From an uncultured Alphaproteobacteria bacterium (lineage in GTDB: Bacteria; Pseudomonadota; Alphaproteobacteria; Rhizobiales; Rhizobiaceae), in NCBI GenBank assembly GCA_929200315.1, contig CAKMZB010000007.1, positions 58,692 to 104,797 on the forward strand: DNA of 46,106 nucleotides, read 5' to 3'. Below, in pieces: positions 7,429-18,205 of the stretch. A model generated the notes under the pieces. The model saw only the letters and a program-made list of their open reading frames with translations. It did not search any database and had not been told where the DNA came from. Both the position numbers and the translations under genes were made by a program. How positions within the stretch are numbered: the first letter of the stretch is position 1; each line of letters starts with the position of its first letter.

Positions 7429-10400
7429 ATGACGACGCCAAACAGCATCACACCGCGCAACGCTGCCGGTGGGCTTTATGATCCAGCCAACGAGCATGAC
7501 GCTTGTGGCCTGGGCTTTGTCGCCAACATCAAGGGCACCAAGTCGCACAAAATCGTGCAGGACGGCATTCGCATTCTGGAAAACCTGGAGCACCGCGGTG
7601 CCACCGGCGCTGATGAACTCATGGGCGATGGCGCCGGAATGCTGGTGCAGATCCCGCACGACTTTTTCGTAGCCGAGGTCGATTTCGGCCTGCCTGACGA
7701 CGGCTCCTACGGTATCGGCTTCTTCTTCCTGCCGCAGGATGAGACCATCGCGAAACAGGCTCGCGAGGTGATCGAACGGTCTTCTGCGGCCGAAAACATT
7801 CCCTTCCTCGGCTGGCGCAAAGTGCCGGTGGACAATTCCTTCCTCTCACAAGACCCCGAAATTCAGGCATCCGAGCCGGTAAGCTGGCAGGGTTTCTTTG
7901 GCCTTGGCGACCATGAGATGGGCGACGAATACGAGCGCGCGCTCTACGTGTTGCGCCGGGTGCTCTCCAACGCGCTGATAAGGCAAATTGGCCGCCGGGA
8001 AGACATCTATCCCGTCTCGTTGTCGTCCCGCACGGTTGTGTACAAAGGTATGCTGCTCGCCGACCAGCTTGGCAAATACTACGCTGATCTTGGCGACGAG
8101 CGCTTCGTGTCTGCCGTGGCGCTCGTCCACCAGCGCTTTTCCACCAACACGTTCCCGTCGTGGAAGCTCGCCCACCCCTACCGGATGGTCGCCCATAACG
8201 GTGAGATCAACACGCTGCGCGGCAACGTGAACTGGATGGCCGCCCGCCAGGCAACGCTCTCCTCTCCAGCGTTTGGGGACGACATCGAAAAGCTCTGGCC
8301 CGTCTCCTACCCGGACCAGTCCGACACAGCCTGTTTCGACAACGCGCTCGAACTTCTTGTGCAGGGCGGTTATTCGCTTTCTCACGCCATGATGATGCTG
8401 ATCCCGGAAGCATGGGCCGGCAATCCTCTGATGGATGAAGAGCGCCGCGCCTTCTACGAATATCACGCAGCCCTGATGGAGCCGTGGGACGGCCCAGCCG
8501 CCGTTGCCTTTACCGACGGTCGCCAGATCGGCGCGACTTTGGACCGTAACGGGCTACGCCCCGCGCGCTATTTCGTGCTCGATGATGACACGGTGGTTCT
8601 CGCCTCTGAGGCGGGCACATTGCCGTTTGACGAGGCAAAGGTCGTCACCAAGTGGCGCTTGCAGCCCGGCAAGATGCTGCTCATTGACATGGCCGAAGGC
8701 AAGATCGTCGATGATGCTGAATTGAAAGCGAAAATGGCTGCCGAGCAGCCCTATGCCAAGTGGCTGGCTGAGGCACAGATTGTGCTTGAAGACTTGCCCG
8801 GCAAACGCGACAGCCCCCGCCGCATCACCGGGGACGCCCTGCTCGATGCGCAGCAGAACTTTGGCTACACGCAGGAGGACATCAAACTGCTCCTGCCGCC
8901 CATGGCGACAACTGGCATGGAGGCCCTCGGCTCCATGGGCACCGACACGCCGATTTCAGCGATGTCCGACAAGCCCAAGCTCCTCTACACTTATTTCAAA
9001 CAGAATTTTGCGCAGGTGACGAACCCACCCATTGACCCGATCCGCGAGGAATCGGTGATGAGCCTCGTCTCTTTCATCGGCCCGCGACCGAACCTGTTTG
9101 ACCACGAACACACCTCCACCGAGCGTCGTCTGGAAGTGCGTCAGCCGATTCTGCGCAACTCCGATCTGCAAAAGATCCGCGACATTTCCGACATCGGCGA
9201 CAACCAGTTCCATTCCCGCGTGCTGGACATGACCTATGATGCCGAGCATGGCGAAGCGGGCATGGCGAAGGCGCTGGACCGTTTGCGCGAGCGCGCTGAG
9301 AAGGCCGTGCAGGGCGGTGAGAACATCATCATCCTTTCCGACCGTCAGGTCGGCGCGTATCGCATAGCCGTGCCAGCTTTGCTTGCCACCGCTGCCGTCC
9401 ACCACCACCTCATCCGCAAGGGTCTGCGCACCTCGGTCGGTCTGGTTGTGGAATCGGCTGAACCCCGGGAGGTGCATCACTTCGCGGTGCTGGCAGGCTA
9501 CGGGGCAGAAGCGATCAACCCCTATCTCGCCTTTGAGACGCTGGCGCAGATGCATGAAGACAGCATGTTCCCGCAAGAGGTGGACAAAGCCGAAGTGGTG
9601 CAACGTTACATCAAATCCATCGACAAGGGCCTGCTCAAGGTCATGTCCAAGATGGGTATCTCCACCTACCAGTCCTATTGCGGCGCGCAGATTTTTGACG
9701 CTGTCGGCCTGTCTTCAAACTTCATCGAGGAGTTCTTCACCAAGACCGCGACGCAGATCGAGGGTGTTGGGCTTGATGAGATTGCCAAGGAAACTGCCGC
9801 CCGCCACCGCGCGGCCTATGGTGATGCACCCGTACTCCGCCACAATCTCGATGTCGGCGGCGACTACGCCCTGCGCCAACGCGGCGAAGCGCATGTGTGG
9901 ACCTCCGATGAGGTGACCAACCTGCAACACGCCGTGCGCGGCAACAGCGAGGACAATTACCGCGCGTTTGCCAAAAGCATCAACGAGCAGAGCGAGCGAC
10001 TGCTGACCATTCGCGGCCTCTTCAAACTGCGCGACGCGGAAAGTCGTGGGGCCAAGCCCGTGCCGCTGGAAGAGGTGGAAGCCGCTGCTGACATCGTCAA
10101 ACGCTTCTCCACCGGCGCCATGTCCTACGGCTCCATCTCTGCCGAAGCCCATGAGACGCTGGCGAAGGCCATGAACTCCATTGGCGGGCGCTCCAACACG
10201 GGCGAAGGTGGTGAGGAGGTCGAACGCTTCTCCGATGACCGCCGCTCGGCCATCAAGCAGGTGGCGTCGGGCCGTTTTGGTGTGACGACGGAATATCTCG
10301 TCAATGCCGACATGATCCAGATCAAAATGGCCCAGGGCGCAAAGCCCGGCGAGGGCGGCCAGTTGCCGGGCCACAAGGTGGATGCGGTCATCGCAAAGGT

Positions 10401-12069
10401 GCGCCATTCGACCCCGGGCGTCGGCCTCATCTCTCCACCGCCGCACCACGACATCTATTCAATCGAAGACCTGGCGCAGCTCATCTATGATCTGAAAAAC
10501 GTCAATCCGGCTGCCGACATTTCAGTCAAGCTGGTCTCCGAAGTCGGCGTTGGCACGGTTGCGGCAGGCGTTGCCAAGGCTCGGGCGGACCATGTGACGA
10601 TTTCCGGCATGGAAGGCGGCACCGGGGCGTCCCCCCTCACCTCCATCAAGCACGCCGGCTCCCCCTGGGAGATGGGCCTGGCTGAAACTCACCAGACCTT
10701 ACTGCGCAACAAATTGCGGTCGCGTATTGCCGTGCAGGTGGATGGCGGTCTGCGCACGGGCCGCGATGTCGTGATCGGTGCGCTTCTGGGTGCCGATGAA
10801 TTCGGTTTTGCCACCGCGCCGCTTGTTGCGGCAGGTTGCATCATGATGCGCAAATGCCACCTTAACACCTGCCCCGTTGGCGTTGCGACCCAGGACCCTG
10901 TGCTGCGCAAGCGCTTCAATGGCGCGCCGGAACACATTGTCAATTACTTCTTCTTTGTCGCCCAAGAAGTGCGGGAATTGATGGCTGAGCTTGGCTTCCG
11001 CACTGTCGATGAAATGGTCGGCCAGATCGACGTGCTCGACCGCAAGGACGCTATCAACCACTGGAAGGCGCAGGGGCTCGACTTCTCCAGGCTTTTCCAC
11101 GATCCGCAGATGGGCCCTGACGTCGGCATCTACCGCACCGAAGAGCAACACCATCACATCCACGATATTCTGGACCGTGAGCTGATCGAAAAAGCAAAAC
11201 CAGCACTTGAAGAGCGCAAGGCTGTTCAGATCGAAACACTGGTCCAGAATTACAACCGCTCAACGGGCGCGATGCTGTCCGGCGAAGTCGCGAAACGTTT
11301 TGGCCATACCGGGCTGCCCGATGACACGATCCACATCAAGTTCAACGGCACCACTGGCCAGGCCTTCGGCGCATGGGCCGCGAAGGGCGTGACTCTTGAG
11401 GTGGAAGGCGAGGCCAACGACTATGTCGGCAAGGGTCTCTCAGGCGGGCGTATCATCGTCTATCCGCCTGCCGAAGCGACACAGATCGTACCTGAGCGAT
11501 CAATCATCGTGGGCAACACGGTGCTTTATGGCGCTGTGGAGGGCGAGCTCTATGCCTGCGGCGTGGGCGGTGAACGGTTCGCCGTGCGCAATTCCGGTGC
11601 CACTGCTGTGGTGGAAGGCGTCGGCGACCACGGCTGCGAATACATGACAGGCGGCGTTGTTGCCGTCATCGGCCCAACGGGGCGCAACTTCGCAGCCGGC
11701 ATGTCCGGCGGCATCGCCTATGTGCTCGACGAGGACGGCACCTTCGCCAAAAGCTGCAACCTCGCCATGGTCGAGTTGGAGCCGGTCCCGGAGGAGGAAG
11801 ACCTCATGGAGCGCAACCACATGGCCGGTGACATCGAGCATCATGGTCGCGTGGATGTTTCATCCGACATGACCCGCCATGATGATGAGCGGCTGCGGCT
11901 GCTCATCGAGAACCACAAGCGCTACACCGGCTCCACCCGGGCAGCGGACATTCTCGACAAATGGGATGAGTACCGCCCCAAATTCGTGAAGGTCATGCCC
12001 ACCGAATATCGCCGCGCCCTGCGCGAAATCGAAGAAGCCCAGCGCGGCGCCGGCGTAGCGGCTGAGTAG
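7429..12069 (+). CDS. gltB: Glutamate synthase (NADPH) large subunit
   Basis: This 1546-residue protein transfers the amide nitrogen of glutamine to 2-oxoglutarate, giving two glutamates. The order is a 25-residue propeptide, Cys26 in HDACGLGF as the N-terminal nucleophile of the class II glutaminase domain, a central domain, the FMN-binding synthase domain and a C-terminal GXGXG beta-helix ([14 protein letters not shown]). Cys1137, Cys1143 and Cys1148 ([12 protein letters not shown]) ligate the 3Fe-4S cluster with the spacing known from Azospirillum. I chose ATG 7429 because AGGAG lies seven bases before it and the cleavage-ready Cys follows; the frame is open upstream to 7258, but that sequence is Arg/Trp-rich and unlike GltB. 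It is followed by gltD after 11 bases. Confidence 0.98.
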   Translation: MTTPNSITPRNAAGGLYDPANEHDACGLGFVANIKGTKSHKIVQDGIRILENLEHRGATGADELMGDGAGMLVQIPHDFFVAEVDFGLPDDGSYGIGFFFLPQDETIAKQAREVIERSSAAENIPFLGWRKVPVDNSFLSQDPEIQASEPVSWQGFFGLGDHEMGDEYERALYVLRRVLSNALIRQIGRREDIYPVSLSSRTVVYKGMLLADQLGKYYADLGDERFVSAVALVHQRFSTNTFPSWKLAHPYRMVAHNGEINTLRGNVNWMAARQATLSSPAFGDDIEKLWPVSYPDQSDTACFDNALELLVQGGYSLSHAMMMLIPEAWAGNPLMDEERRAFYEYHAALMEPWDGPAAVAFTDGRQIGATLDRNGLRPARYFVLDDDTVVLASEAGTLPFDEAKVVTKWRLQPGKMLLIDMAEGKIVDDAELKAKMAAEQPYAKWLAEAQIVLEDLPGKRDSPRRITGDALLDAQQNFGYTQEDIKLLLPPMATTGMEALGSMGTDTPISAMSDKPKLLYTYFKQNFAQVTNPPIDPIREESVMSLVSFIGPRPNLFDHEHTSTERRLEVRQPILRNSDLQKIRDISDIGDNQFHSRVLDMTYDAEHGEAGMAKALDRLRERAEKAVQGGENIIILSDRQVGAYRIAVPALLATAAVHHHLIRKGLRTSVGLVVESAEPREVHHFAVLAGYGAEAINPYLAFETLAQMHEDSMFPQEVDKAEVVQRYIKSIDKGLLKVMSKMGISTYQSYCGAQIFDAVGLSSNFIEEFFTKTATQIEGVGLDEIAKETAARHRAAYGDAPVLRHNLDVGGDYALRQRGEAHVWTSDEVTNLQHAVRGNSEDNYRAFAKSINEQSERLLTIRGLFKLRDAESRGAKPVPLEEVEAAADIVKRFSTGAMSYGSISAEAHETLAKAMNSIGGRSNTGEGGEEVERFSDDRRSAIKQVASGRFGVTTEYLVNADMIQIKMAQGAKPGEGGQLPGHKVDAVIAKVRHSTPGVGLISPPPHHDIYSIEDLAQLIYDLKNVNPAADISVKLVSEVGVGTVAAGVAKARADHVTISGMEGGTGASPLTSIKHAGSPWEMGLAETHQTLLRNKLRSRIAVQVDGGLRTGRDVVIGALLGADEFGFATAPLVAAGCIMMRKCHLNTCPVGVATQDPVLRKRFNGAPEHIVNYFFFVAQEVRELMAELGFRTVDEMVGQIDVLDRKDAINHWKAQGLDFSRLFHDPQMGPDVGIYRTEEQHHHIHDILDRELIEKAKPALEERKAVQIETLVQNYNRSTGAMLSGEVAKRFGHTGLPDDTIHIKFNGTTGQAFGAWAAKGVTLEVEGEANDYVGKGLSGGRIIVYPPAEATQIVPERSIIVGNTVLYGAVEGELYACGVGGERFAVRNSGATAVVEGVGDHGCEYMTGGVVAVIGPTGRNFAAGMSGGIAYVLDEDGTFAKSCNLAMVELEPVPEEEDLMERNHMAGDIEHHGRVDVSSDMTRHDDERLRLLIENHKRYTGSTRAADILDKWDEYRPKFVKVMPTEYRRALREIEEAQRGAGVAAE

Positions 12070-12080
12070 GAGAACACACC

Positions 12081-13517
12081 ATGGGTAAAGTCACAGGCTT
12101 CATGGAAATCGACCGGCAGGACCGCAAATACAAACCTGCCGGAGACCGGATCCGCAATTACAACGAATTCGTCATTCCGCTGCCGGAAGCGACGCTGCGC
12201 GACCAGGCATCCCGCTGCATGGATTGCGGCATTCCCTTTTGCCATGACGTGAAGGGTATCAAGGGTTGTCCGGTCAACAACCAGATCCCGGACTGGAACG
12301 ATCTCGTCTATCACGGCGAGTGGGAGAAGGCGTCTGAGAACCTGCATTCCACCAACAACTTTCCCGAATTCACAGGCCGCATCTGCCCCGCTCCGTGTGA
12401 AGCGTCCTGCACGCTGAACCTCATCGACAACCCGGTGACGATCAAGTCGATCGAATGCGCCATCGTCGACAAGGCATGGCAAGAAGGCTGGCTGACCCCG
12501 CAGGCTCCAGAGGAAAAGACCGGAAAATCCATCGCTGTTATCGGTTCCGGTCCCGCCGGGATGGCCGCGTCACAGCAACTCGCCCGCGCTGGTCACGACG
12601 TTCATCTCTACGAGAAGAACCGCAAGATCGGCGGGCTGATGCGTTACGGCATTCCTGACTTTAAGATGGAGAAACACCATATCGACCGCCGCGCTTCGCA
12701 AATGGAAGCGGAGGGCGTGACGTTCCACACCGACACCCATGTCGGGAAGGATGTGTCGATTGGGGAGATCCGCGATCACCACGACGCCGTTGTTCTGGCG
12801 GGCGGTGCTGAGAAGCCCCGCGACCTGACGATCCCCGGTCGCGAGCTGAACGGCGTGCATTTCGCCATGGACTTCCTGCCCCAGCAGAACCGGCGCGTGG
12901 GGGATGAGGAGAACGATAACGTCACGCCGATCCTGGCTGGCGGCAAGCATGTCGTGGTGATCGGCGGCGGGGATACCGGGTCCGACTGCATCGGCACCTC
13001 GATCCGTCACCGCGCGCTGTCCGTCACACAGCTGGAAATCATGGCCGCACCGCCGGAGAAGGAAAACAAGCTCCTGACCTGGCCCAACTGGCCGCTGAAA
13101 ATGCGCACATCCTCGTCTCAGGAAGAGGGTGCTGAGCGCACTTTCTCGGTGATGACCCAGCACTTTGAGGATGACGGCAACGGCGACGTGAAGGCACTGC
13201 ATTGCATAAAGGTGGACGACAAGTTCCAGCCCATCGAAGGCAGCGAATTCGTACTGAAGGCTGATCTGGTCCTGCTCGCCATGGGCTTCGTTTCGCCTGT
13301 GACGGAAGGCATGCTCGCTGATCTCGGCGTGGAGCTGGACCCGCGCCAGAACGTGCTGGCCGACACCAATTCCTACAAGACCTCCGCAGACAAGGTCTGG
13401 ACAGCGGGCGATATGCGTCGCGGCCAGTCGCTGGTCGTTTGGGCAATCCGTGAAGGCCGCCAAGCCGCTCGCGCGGTGGACAAAGCTCTGGTGGGCGAGA
13501 CGCTGCTGCCGCGGTAA
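12081..13517 (+). CDS. gltD: Glutamate synthase (NADPH) small subunit
   Basis: The 478-residue beta subunit oxidises NADPH and passes electrons through FAD and two 4Fe-4S clusters to GltB. The N-terminal cysteines are at 46, 49, 54 and 63 (CMDCGIPFC, then GC) and at 102, 106 and 110 (CPAPCEASC). The FAD-binding IGSGPAG begins near residue 154, the NADPH-binding [11 protein letters not shown] lies near 290, and the C-terminal [16 protein letters not shown] closes the FAD site. AGGAG precedes the ATG. It forms an operon with gltB and ends at a bidirectional hairpin. Confidence 0.98.
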   Translation: MGKVTGFMEIDRQDRKYKPAGDRIRNYNEFVIPLPEATLRDQASRCMDCGIPFCHDVKGIKGCPVNNQIPDWNDLVYHGEWEKASENLHSTNNFPEFTGRICPAPCEASCTLNLIDNPVTIKSIECAIVDKAWQEGWLTPQAPEEKTGKSIAVIGSGPAGMAASQQLARAGHDVHLYEKNRKIGGLMRYGIPDFKMEKHHIDRRASQMEAEGVTFHTDTHVGKDVSIGEIRDHHDAVVLAGGAEKPRDLTIPGRELNGVHFAMDFLPQQNRRVGDEENDNVTPILAGGKHVVVIGGGDTGSDCIGTSIRHRALSVTQLEIMAAPPEKENKLLTWPNWPLKMRTSSSQEEGAERTFSVMTQHFEDDGNGDVKALHCIKVDDKFQPIEGSEFVLKADLVLLAMGFVSPVTEGMLADLGVELDPRQNVLADTNSYKTSADKVWTAGDMRRGQSLVVWAIREGRQAARAVDKALVGETLLPR

Positions 13518-13541
13518 GGGAAAACTCTTCTGTTCGCCGCC

Positions 13542-13569
13542 TGTCATTTCCGCGCGGGCGGGGATGACA
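13542..13569. terminator. Bidirectional hairpin between gltD and the DUF459 gene
   Basis: TGTCATTTCCGC (13542-13553) pairs over 12 positions, including two G-U pairs, with GCGGGGATGACA (13558-13569) around a GCGG loop. It lies between two convergent genes, 24 bases after gltD. The core resembles the dispersed GTCATTCCCGC-type palindromes seen in many proteobacteria. No strong T-run follows. Confidence 0.6.
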
Positions 13570-13588
13570 AGGTGGAGGGTGACCTGAC

Positions 13589-14860
13589 TTAGCCCCCCGC
13601 CCGTGCCACGGCACCTTCCGGCGTCACGACCTGCAAATCAGCCGGAGGCCAGGAATGGTCATCGACGCGACCTTCGCGTTTTGGCGAAGCTGATGAACGC
13701 GCCGCACCCGGCACCGGCACAGCGGCGCTTCGAGTGTTCGACTTAAAGCTGATCCTCGCCCCAGCGAGCACCTCACCGCCATCAGCTGAGGGGTCGTCCA
13801 GGTTGATGACGGCGGTGCGGCCGGTTTTGGCAGGGTCGTAGCTCGGCGCGCGTCCATCAACGCCAAAACCACCAAGGCCGGAAAATTCCGTGATGCCGCG
13901 GCGCTCTGCGATCTGCCCCTCCAGGATCCGGCGGATATCGCTGTCGAGGTAGAAGGCCAATCGCCGCTCGCCGTCATCGGTCATGTTGATGCCGTCCTTG
14001 CGCCGCAACAGCACAATCTGGCCGCTCACGTCCGGGCCAGAGCGGGTATAGGCCCCGTCGGCATCGGCAAAGCCGTCCCAGATGTCGGTGAATTTGCCAA
14101 GCGGCACCTTCTCGGCAGCGTTCTTGTACCAGCCGTTCATGGCAATGAAATCGCGGCTCATCGTATCGAACCGCACCGACGGCAAACCGACCCAGGTAAA
14201 GGGCACTTTGGCTTCCTTCAGCGCATCACTCATGGCCTTGAGGCGCAGCTTGTAGGCGGCTTGCCATTGCGGCGTCATGCGATCAAAGCGGCCTTCGGGT
14301 GTGCGGATCTGCTGACGGTCATTGGAGCCGGCCATGAAGATCACAAAATCCGGCTTCAATTCCTCTACCATCGGGCCGATGGTGGCGGGCCAGTCGACAA
14401 TGTCAGTGCGCACGAAGCCCGACAAGCCGTTGGAACGGTTGATAAAAGTGATGCCAGGCTGGTCAGAGAAATTTGCCTGCAAACCTTCGTAGATGTCATC
14501 GGCATAGAAATCACCCACCACCAAAACCGTGCGGGCATCTTCGCTCTTCTCCACCACTTCCGTTGCAGCGGAGGCCGAGCGGGCGTTGTTGGTACGGCGC
14601 TTTGTGCGGCGGCGGTTGGACGAGCGGGTGCGCTTGCGCACGGATTTGCGCTTTGCCTTGTCGCGCCCAAAAAGCACCGAAAGGAGGCTCCGCCGCTGGC
14701 TCTGCGCCTGCGCTTGCGGCAGAGAGACGCTCACCACCATGATCGCGCCATTGCCCTCCCCGCCTTGCGGCAGACGGTCAAATTCAAGGCCGGTAAACCC
14801 CACCGCAAAGGCAAGCGCGGCGAAAAGCCAAAGGCGCAAGCGGTGCGGGAAAAGCATCAT
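13589..14860 (-). CDS. Exported DUF459/SGNH-hydrolase-like protein
   Basis: This 423-residue protein has an N-terminal hydrophobic segment (LRLWLFAALAFAVGFTGLEF), which is a signal anchor or signal peptide. An extremely basic stretch rich in Arg, Lys and Ser (about residues 68-92) follows, then a DUF459-type SGNH domain starting at VLVVGDFYADDIYEGL. The GDSL-like block is GDFYAD, with no serine at the usual nucleophile place. The block III-like FIMAGSNDRQQI and the later DIWDGFADADGAY match DUF459 proteins. Family members are periplasmic or anchored and of poorly known function, with links to cell-envelope polysaccharide. It lies just downstream of the transglycosylase gene on the same strand, supporting an envelope role. 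Confidence 0.75.
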   Translation of the reverse strand: MMLFPHRLRLWLFAALAFAVGFTGLEFDRLPQGGEGNGAIMVVSVSLPQAQAQSQRRSLLSVLFGRDKAKRKSVRKRTRSSNRRRTKRRTNNARSASAATEVVEKSEDARTVLVVGDFYADDIYEGLQANFSDQPGITFINRSNGLSGFVRTDIVDWPATIGPMVEELKPDFVIFMAGSNDRQQIRTPEGRFDRMTPQWQAAYKLRLKAMSDALKEAKVPFTWVGLPSVRFDTMSRDFIAMNGWYKNAAEKVPLGKFTDIWDGFADADGAYTRSGPDVSGQIVLLRRKDGINMTDDGERRLAFYLDSDIRRILEGQIAERRGITEFSGLGGFGVDGRAPSYDPAKTGRTAVINLDDPSADGGEVLAGARISFKSNTRSAAVPVPGAARSSASPKREGRVDDHSWPPADLQVVTPEGAVARAGG

Positions 14861-14881
14861 AGCAGGGCTCCAAAAGACGCG

Positions 14882-14903
14882 CTTGCCCCAAAAATGGGGC
14901 GAG
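14882..14903 (-). terminator. Hairpin after the transglycosylase gene
   Basis: CTTGCCCC and GGGGCGAG form an 8-pair stem (one G-U) around AAAAAT, between the mltB-type stop and the next minus-strand start. It has no long T-run, so it may only attenuate read-through. Confidence 0.4.
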
Positions 14904-14920
14904 AGCGGGTTGGACCAACC

Positions 14921-16135
14921 CTAGCTGCGGTTGCGCAAAACTTCCAGCAATTTGGGGCTCTCGAAACCGTCAACTTTGAGACCAAGCTTGATCTGCGTCT
15001 TGCGGATGGCGGCACGGGTGCCGGAGCCGATCTTACCGTCAATGTCACCCTCGTAAAATCCGAGCCGCGCCAGATAAAGTTGCAGCTCATGCGCTTCCTC
15101 AGACGTCAGACGACGGAAAGGGCGCGGCACTGGCTGAGTAAAGTCACCATGGCCGGCAATCTGGTCTGCAAGATGGCCAACCGCGAGGGCATATTTGTCT
15201 GAATTGTTGTAGTTTTTGATGGTGTAGTAATTCTTCGTCATCAGGAAGGCCGGGCCCTTTGATCCTGCTGGGAACTTCAGCACCGCGCGGGTTTTGGAGC
15301 TGGGGAACTTGCGGCCCGACACCCGTTTGACGCCCTGTGCGGCCCAGCCACCCAGAGTGCGGGTTTTGTTGGCCTGTTTGCGCACGCTGGCGGGCACCCG
15401 CACCTCATAGCCCCAAGTGCGGCCCGGCACCCAGCCGTTCTTTTTCAAAAGGTTTGCCGCCGTTGCCAGCGCATCAGGGATGGAGCGCCAGATGTTGGCA
15501 CTGCCGTCACCATCAAAATCCTGCCGGTAGAGGCGGTAGGAAGTGGGGATGAATTGGGTGTGACCCATGGCTCCGGCCCAGGAACCACGCAGCTCGTTGG
15601 TGGTGATGGTACCGGACTGGAGGATCTTCATGGCCGCAATAAGCTGGCTGCGCGCAAATTTGCGCCGCCGTTTGTCGGCATAGGCGAGGGTTGCGAGTGA
15701 TCGGATCACAGAGCGCAGGGCGCGTGGCTTTTCAAGCGCGGCACCGTAGCCCGATTCCATCGACCAGATGGCGAGAAGAATGTGGCGGGAGACGCCGTAT
15801 TTCTTCTCCAACTGATCGAGCAGGCGCTTGTGCTTTTTGGCCATCTCCTGGCCTTTTTCGATGGATTGTTCGTTCACGCGGCTGTCGAAATACATCCACA
15901 ATTCTTGTTTGAATTCAGGTTGAAAACGCGCAAGTTCCAGCACTTCCGGGTCCGGTTCTGTGATGCCATTGAACGCGCGGTGGTAGGTTGCGCGCTTCAC
16001 GCCATTTTTGGCGGCGACGTTTTCAAACTGGTCCACCCATTGGCGGAAATTGGCAAAGGCCTCACTCTGGCTCGACAGCATAAGTGGGAGCGCAATGAGC
16101 GTGGTGAGAAGCAGCGATGTCCAACGGTTCATCAA
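14921..16135 (-). CDS. mltB: MltB-type lytic murein transglycosylase
   Basis: The 404-residue protein has a signal peptide (LLLTTLIALPLMLSSQSEAFA) and no lipobox. The family GH103 catalytic domain follows, with catalytic Glu127 in WSMESGYG, the WAGAMGHTQFIPTSY block and DFDGDGSANIW. A C-terminal peptidoglycan-binding domain type 1 spans about residues 345-400 (LQLYLARLGFYEGDIDGKIG). It cleaves the MurNAc-GlcNAc bond in the periplasm to leave 1,6-anhydro ends. It is divergent from galU, and a CtrA-type box lies in the shared upstream region, 51 to 66 bases before this start. Two adjacent ATGs are possible starts. Confidence 0.92.
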   Translation of the reverse strand: MMNRWTSLLLTTLIALPLMLSSQSEAFANFRQWVDQFENVAAKNGVKRATYHRAFNGITEPDPEVLELARFQPEFKQELWMYFDSRVNEQSIEKGQEMAKKHKRLLDQLEKKYGVSRHILLAIWSMESGYGAALEKPRALRSVIRSLATLAYADKRRRKFARSQLIAAMKILQSGTITTNELRGSWAGAMGHTQFIPTSYRLYRQDFDGDGSANIWRSIPDALATAANLLKKNGWVPGRTWGYEVRVPASVRKQANKTRTLGGWAAQGVKRVSGRKFPSSKTRAVLKFPAGSKGPAFLMTKNYYTIKNYNNSDKYALAVGHLADQIAGHGDFTQPVPRPFRRLTSEEAHELQLYLARLGFYEGDIDGKIGSGTRAAIRKTQIKLGLKVDGFESPKLLEVLRNRS

Positions 16136-16185
16136 TCTAGCCTTTCGCGTGGTTCAGCAGATCCGTATGAGGTGGGTAATTTCTG

Positions 16186-16201
16186 TTAAGATCGGATTAA
16201 C
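16186..16201. promoter_or_regulatory. Candidate CtrA-binding box
   Basis: TTAA (16186-16189), seven bases, then TTAAC (16197-16201) match the full CtrA consensus TTAA-N7-TTAAC. The box lies in the only intergenic region shared by the divergent mltB-type gene and galU. CtrA is the master cell-cycle transcription factor of alphaproteobacteria. No footprint can be inferred from sequence. Confidence 0.5.
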
Positions 16202-16297
16202 CTTCCCCTTTTGCGCAACCCCCGCGACACTGTGTCGTTCGCTTGGGAGCAGAGCTTGATGCGCAAACTGAAATTTGCCGATCAATTGGAGAATTTG

Positions 16298-17197
16298 ATG
16301 ACGAAGCAAGACACACCCCGCAAAGTGCGCAAGGCGGTCTTTCCCGTGGCCGGGCTTGGCACGCGCTTTCTGCCGGCCTCTAAAGCGGTGCCGAAGGAGA
16401 TGCTCACGGTGGTGGACAAGCCCGTCATCCAATATGCGGTAAGCGAGGCGCGGGCTGCGGGGATCGAGCATTTCATCTTCGTGACGGGGCGCAACAAACA
16501 CGTCATCGAAGACCATTTCGACCTCGCGCCGGAGTTGCAATCAACCCTGGAAGAGCGTGGCAAACAGGCCATGCTCGACGTGCTGGCTGAAAACCAGCCG
16601 GCGGCGGGTGCAACGTCCTTCACCCGTCAGCAAGCACCTCTCGGTCTTGGCCATGCGGTCTGGTGCGCGCGGGAAATTGTGGGGGATGAGCCCTTCGCCC
16701 TGCTCTTGCCGGACATGGTGATGAAGGCAGCCACTCCCTGTCTTGCAGGTATGATGGACGTCTATGACAAGACCGGCGCGAATATCGTCGCGGTGGAAGA
16801 ATGCGCGCCGGAGGATGTGTCGTCCTACGGCATCATTGCACCTGGCGAAGGCGCGGATACGGATGCGTCGGGTGGCTTTCCCATCGCCACGATGGTGGAA
16901 AAACCGGCTATCGCCGATGCGCCGTCCAACCTCTTCATCAACGGGCGCTACATTCTGCAACCTGAAATTTTTGATCTTCTTGAGAACCAGGAAAAAGGCG
17001 CAGGCGGGGGAATTCAGCTCACCGATTCCATGCTTCGGCTGATGGAAATTCAGGATTTTTCAGGCTTTACCTTCCGCGGCGAGACCTTCGATTGCGGCTC
17101 CAGGGAAGGTTTTCTCGCCGCCAATGTGGCCTTCGCTCTCGATGACCCCGATCTGGCGGAAAGCACCCGCACCATGTTGCGCAAAAAGCTGGGTTAG
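16298..17197 (+). CDS. galU: UTP-glucose-1-phosphate uridylyltransferase
   Basis: The 299-residue enzyme makes UDP-glucose from UTP and glucose 1-phosphate, feeding surface polysaccharide and glucan synthesis. It has the hallmark [20 protein letters not shown] and [17 protein letters not shown], then [23 protein letters not shown] and the C-terminal [18 protein letters not shown] chose ATG 16298, where GGAG sits seven bases upstream; two earlier in-frame starts (16211, 16259) give extra sequence not seen in the family. It is followed on the same strand by kdsD after 39 bases. Confidence 0.96.
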   Translation: MTKQDTPRKVRKAVFPVAGLGTRFLPASKAVPKEMLTVVDKPVIQYAVSEARAAGIEHFIFVTGRNKHVIEDHFDLAPELQSTLEERGKQAMLDVLAENQPAAGATSFTRQQAPLGLGHAVWCAREIVGDEPFALLLPDMVMKAATPCLAGMMDVYDKTGANIVAVEECAPEDVSSYGIIAPGEGADTDASGGFPIATMVEKPAIADAPSNLFINGRYILQPEIFDLLENQEKGAGGGIQLTDSMLRLMEIQDFSGFTFRGETFDCGSREGFLAANVAFALDDPDLAESTRTMLRKKLG

Positions 17198-17236
17198 GCA
17201 GGTTCCGTAGCGGGCAAATTGCGGTATGGAACGGCC

Positions 17237-18205
17237 ATGAGCGAACCATCCATCTCTTCCGCCCAACGCACCTTCGCCACTGAGCGCGCAGGGCTCGATG
17301 CCCTGGCCGATGCTGTTGCCGGGCCCTTGGCGGGGGAATTCGACAAGGCGATCGAGACGGTTCGTGCCCTCAAGGGGCGGGTGATCGTCACGGGCATGGG
17401 CAAGTCCGGTCACGTCGCCAACAAGATTGCCGCAACGCTTGCCTCCACCGGCACACCGGCTTTCTTCGTTCACCCCAGCGAGGCCAATCACGGCGACCTT
17501 GGCATGATCGCGCGGGACGATGCGATGATCGCCATTTCCTGGTCCGGCGAGACGCAGGAATTGTCGGGCGTGCTCGGCTATTGCGCGCGCTTTGATATTC
17601 CGCTCATCGCGATCACATCAAAAGCTGATTCCACCCTTGGCCGCCACGCCGATGTGCTGCTGGCGCTGCCGAAGGAACCGGAAGCCTGCCCGCACAATCT
17701 TGCACCCACGACATCCTCCATCATGCAGCTTGCTCTTGGCGATGCGCTCGCAATTGCGCTTCTGGAAGCGCGAGGCTTCACGGCAGAGAACTTCTCGGTT
17801 TTCCACCCCGGCGGGTCACTTGGCGCACAGCTCGCCCGGGTGAGCGACATCATGCATTCAGGCAATGACATGCCACTTGTGGAATCCGGCGCACAGATGA
17901 CGCAGGCGATCCTGGCGATTTCCTCAAAAGGCTTCGGCTGCACGGGAGTGACGGACGCGACGGGTGCATTGATCGGCATCATCACCGACGGCGACCTTGC
18001 ACGGCACTTGGCCGATGACCTGCTTGGCCGCACGGTCGACGACATCATGACCCGTGACCCGCAGACCGTGACACCCAACATGCTGGCGGCAGACGCACTC
18101 GGCATACTCGACAAACGCTCCATCTCAGCGCTCATCGTCACCGAGGGCACCAAGCCCGTCGGCATCGTCCATTTCCACGATTTGCTGCGGCTGGGCGCGG
18201 CCTAG
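17237..18205 (+). CDS. kdsD: D-arabinose-5-phosphate isomerase
   Basis: This 322-residue KpsF/GutQ-family protein converts ribulose 5-phosphate to arabinose 5-phosphate, the first step to Kdo in lipopolysaccharide. An N-terminal SIS domain (VTGMGKSGHVANKIAATLAS, then SWSGETQEL) is followed by two CBS domains (from VSDIMHSGNDMP and VDDIMTRDPQTV). ATG 17237 is preferred over a TTG at 17219. Sitting behind galU, it forms a small envelope-sugar group. Its stop codon shares the palindrome CCTAGG with the stop of the convergent nfeD, so the genes overlap by four bases. Confidence 0.95.
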   Translation: MSEPSISSAQRTFATERAGLDALADAVAGPLAGEFDKAIETVRALKGRVIVTGMGKSGHVANKIAATLASTGTPAFFVHPSEANHGDLGMIARDDAMIAISWSGETQELSGVLGYCARFDIPLIAITSKADSTLGRHADVLLALPKEPEACPHNLAPTTSSIMQLALGDALAIALLEARGFTAENFSVFHPGGSLGAQLARVSDIMHSGNDMPLVESGAQMTQAILAISSKGFGCTGVTDATGALIGIITDGDLARHLADDLLGRTVDDIMTRDPQTVTPNMLAADALGILDKRSISALIVTEGTKPVGIVHFHDLLRLGAA

